Below, in pieces: positions 61,501 to 64,000 of a DNA stretch of 64,000 nucleotides. Origin of the DNA: Spironucleus salmonicida (Eukaryota; Fornicata; Diplomonadida; Hexamitidae); the NCBI GenBank assembly GCA_000497125.2, contig CM035317.1, forward strand, positions 1,452,001 through 1,516,000, in the 5' to 3' direction. Under the pieces are notes generated by a model that ran no database searches, was not told the origin of the DNA, and saw nothing but the letters and a program-made list of their open reading frames with translations. Made by a program: the position numbers and the translations under genes. Each line of letters begins with the position of its first letter. Positions within the stretch are counted from its first letter, which is position 1.

Positions 61501-64000
61501 AGATAAAATTATCTGATATTTCATTATTAATTAGATGTGTCGAATGGAAATGCAGATTTGGAAATGCAAATGATTATACGTAGTAATAAATCTACTTCTT
61601 TACTTAAAACTTCTTTTAAGTCATAAATTACTAAGATTATTATATTTCTGAAAATTCTTCTTAAACAGTAAAATTTTCAGGCTTATTTAATGTTGATCTA
61701 GGAGACGATTTTTCTAAGAAATGTGACAGTCTCAGAATATCTATAAGCTTATCCTTTAATTCAGTGAACTTTAACTAATTAGACTGTAAATCTTGTAAAA
61801 CTTTTTTCTCAAATTTTTACAATAAATTTTTATAATATTAACTAATAATAAGTGGAACTTATTACTAATCCTTTATATCTATATCAACATATATCTCTTC
61901 TTGTTATAATGGTTAGAAGAATGGATATTCAATCTTTTGATAATTATTGCTTAGTGTTTATTAAATCAGTTAAACTATACCTGAGGAATTATAATCATTT
62001 ATCTAAGTAAAATGACTTTAAACCAAATCTCTTACTATTAGTTTTGCTACTGTAATTAATAATGATTTACCTGTAAATCGATTTCCTATTACAGCAAATG
62101 TGATAGGTGTAAGCATACAACAAGCAATCATTACCGATAATGCTATTCTCTCATCATCAAAATATAATGGCATTGACTATTATATTTACTAAATATCTAT
62201 TGAGTTTTACATAAAATTAGAATTAGCAAACTATTTTTTAAATTAAGAATCAAGATCTTTTATATTATCAAATTATAATGAGTTGAATTTCATACTTTAA
62301 TTTATAATATTGGACAATGATATATTCTCAGATTCAATTAAGTTATCCATATCCTTAGGTACAATTTACATAAGCGTCGTAATCCGTTCTAACATATTAT
62401 CATTTTCCTATTATTCCGCAGATTCAGAACTATCTTCCTTCAAAAATTCATCATATACATTATTCTTAATTATATAATCTTCATTGATATCGCGCTAACT
62501 GGAATTTCTAAAGTTGGTTGCTTTTTTGAATGCTTGTACGGATATAAACTTATGTAAATCAATATTTTAAAGTATGCCTTTACTAAAATTATAGACGATA
62601 AATTAATATATACTATCATCTGATATATTAGTATAAGAAATATATGAAAATTACTTTGCTGGAAATCTTCTTGGTAAAAATGCTATAGCAGCTTAAAATA
62701 ATTACTTAACTATTAATTATTATTAAGAATATTTAGATTTTAAATCTAGAAATTCTAACGAGTGAATCTTTTGCATATGTTCATATAAAATAATATTAAG
62801 AGGTGTTTTATACTAAAATAATTAATAATTTGTAAATTTGATTTTTTCTAAATCAAAGTTTTAATAATACTCATTAAAATCATTGTATCGTTTACTAACT
62901 ACTATTTATTTCTATGAAAATTGAGACACTAATGAAAAGGCATTCCATAAAGATAGAAGTAAAGGCTATAGTAACTATAGAAATGACTCATATGTAGACT
63001 ATTAACCTAAATATATTTAATTTAAAAATTACACGTTAAAATCTAATGTCAAAGAGCCTTAACTACCGATCCCTTAATTTTCTGTATTATTTTATATACT
63101 CCTAATAATATTCATAATATTTGGTTTTAGTACCTCTTATGATTATTCTTATATTTCCTTCATAGCCATTAATAGATCATGGTTATTAAATCCAGTTATA
63201 TCACTGGTATTTTATGTAAAATTAACTTGATAAAGTCTGGATAATGTATTTAAAGAATTTTTCATCTCTTGACTTTAATGATCGGTTTTCTTCTTAAGTT
63301 CGACAGAGATATTTTGAGAAAAAACTTAACTAATACTTTCTAATTCTGTTTATGTTAAATTTTAATCATTTTTTGCCAGTTACTCTTTATTACTTTTCAA
63401 TGTACTATGTGGTTATAAAATTCCAAATCTTATTAAGAAAAAGTCTGTACAAGATCTTAATACCATAAATTCTTCCATATTTTATCCTAAACTGAATAAA
63501 CTAATCAATTAATCAAAAATTGTAGAATAAAATGACTTAAATATTTAACTTAGGATAGATAATCTAAATAGTTTAAGGTGAACTAATCGTGTTTATGAGC
63601 CCTCTTATGAACCAGTTGTAGAAAATACATATCGCTAGTCTGATTTAAAAATTATGTTATTACTAAATAATGAATTTTAATATTCTTTATAGTAAAATTA
63701 TTTATTTGCAAATAAGTACAAATGTGTACCTAATATATCATTAAAATCTGGTAATGTTATAAATCTTTTACTATAAAAACCAATATATTTTTAAGTTTAC
63801 TAATCTATTATCTCTGCTATTGGTAAAACCATAATAATCTAACTTTTGATAGGCTGAGAATAAAAAAAGTGTGATATTTCTCTAAATTCTGAAACTGATG
63901 TTGGAATGATCGATAAAATATCTGTATCTTAAACTTTTGATAATATTTATTATACTTCAATATATGTTGTTACTATTATAATTTTCTTAAAAGATAAAAT
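52565..64000 (-). CDS. Divergent dynein heavy chain, C-terminal 3811 aa (5' end beyond window)
   Basis: Dynein heavy chains are AAA+ microtubule motors. One minus-strand frame is open from the window edge to TGA 52567-52565; I checked every minus-strand TGA over 11.4 kb and none is in frame. Family marks: a linker-like N-terminal part, DDERIALSVMIACCMLTPITFAVIGNRFTGKS near 62.1 kb (AAA1 position, TPLT.R.Y..L..AL...GPAGTGKT), and GDLINDINFPDLGEYSSK near 58.9 kb (AAA3 DDINMP...YG.Q). VTVVGKTTF lies near 57.3 kb. RSLRTLFSSHVVQ and LGGRQFGIFEHEWILNT (53.1-53.4 kb) match the AAA6 and C-terminal YGGRV.D..DRR.L.T block. The phosphate-binding loops after AAA1 are degraded, and no FDEFNR motif follows the first loop. 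Acidic inserts occur near 53.7, 55.3 and 59.9 kb. Standard-code ORFs on the plus strand here are shadows. Confidence 0.8.

Noticed and set aside
1-64000. tRNA, rRNA, CRISPR, integrase or insertion-sequence features
   Set aside because: I looked for T-loop-like words, repeated spacers and transposase motifs and found none that held up.
1-64000. Mitochondrial or bacterial origin of the contig
   Set aside because: Eukaryote-specific nuclear genes (Cdc7, NOL10, SUMO ligase, dynein, ZMYND10) across the window exclude it, and TGA is a stop, unlike in most mitochondria and mycoplasmas.

Overview
The window is AT-rich eukaryotic nuclear DNA in which TAA and TAG are read as glutamine and TGA is the only stop. 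Read with the standard code it looks almost empty. Read with TAR=Q it resolves into about 33 genes, some over 5 kb, and several belong to recognisable families whose conserved motifs run straight through TAA/TAG codons. Nearly all genes are intronless and lie on both strands. Many convergent pairs end 8-46 bp apart, and many stop codons sit inside or beside an AGTGA(A) motif that resembles the Giardia poly(A) signal AGTRAAY. Together with a cysteine-rich CxxC membrane protein, this points to a hexamitid diplomonad (Hexamita/Spironucleus/Trepomonas type). Ciliates and the oxymonad Streblomastix share the code and cannot be excluded from sequence alone.

Layout. 1-9.4 kb: the 3' end of a Q-rich protein, small unknown genes, a 758-residue coiled-coil protein, a Cdc7-type kinase fused to a long coiled-coil region, and an unknown gene. 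9.7-16.2 kb: a 5'-3' exoribonuclease (XRN) converging on a large type II membrane protein, a coiled-coil gene that may be SF3a60-like, and a transposase-type zinc-finger gene. 16.3-25.2 kb: two cysteine synthase genes that share an exactly identical GC-rich 845-bp tract, with a Na+/H+ exchanger, a 49-residue membrane protein, an unknown 635-residue gene and a PIAS/Siz-like SUMO ligase between them, then a galactose mutarotase. 25.4-35.3 kb: a giant 1905-residue coiled-coil protein, an unresolved locus and a DENN-domain protein. 35.3-41.1 kb: a CxxC-repeat surface-type protein isolated between AT-rich gene-poor stretches. 41.1-50.6 kb: a small zinc-ribbon protein, a REEP/Yop1-like ER protein, ZMYND10, acylphosphatase, NOL10/Enp2, three small genes (one needs a 25-nt intron) and a helical-repeat protein. 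50.8-64 kb: an unknown gene and the 3' 11.4 kb of a divergent dynein heavy chain that runs off the window.

Themes. ZMYND10 (a dynein-arm assembly factor) and a dynein heavy chain indicate a flagellated cell. XRN, NOL10, Cdc7, the SUMO ligase and the DENN protein are nuclear or trafficking housekeeping genes. Cysteine synthase is the clearest metabolic gene and shows strong signs of recent gene conversion. All coordinates and protein lengths assume TAR=Q and were worked out by hand.
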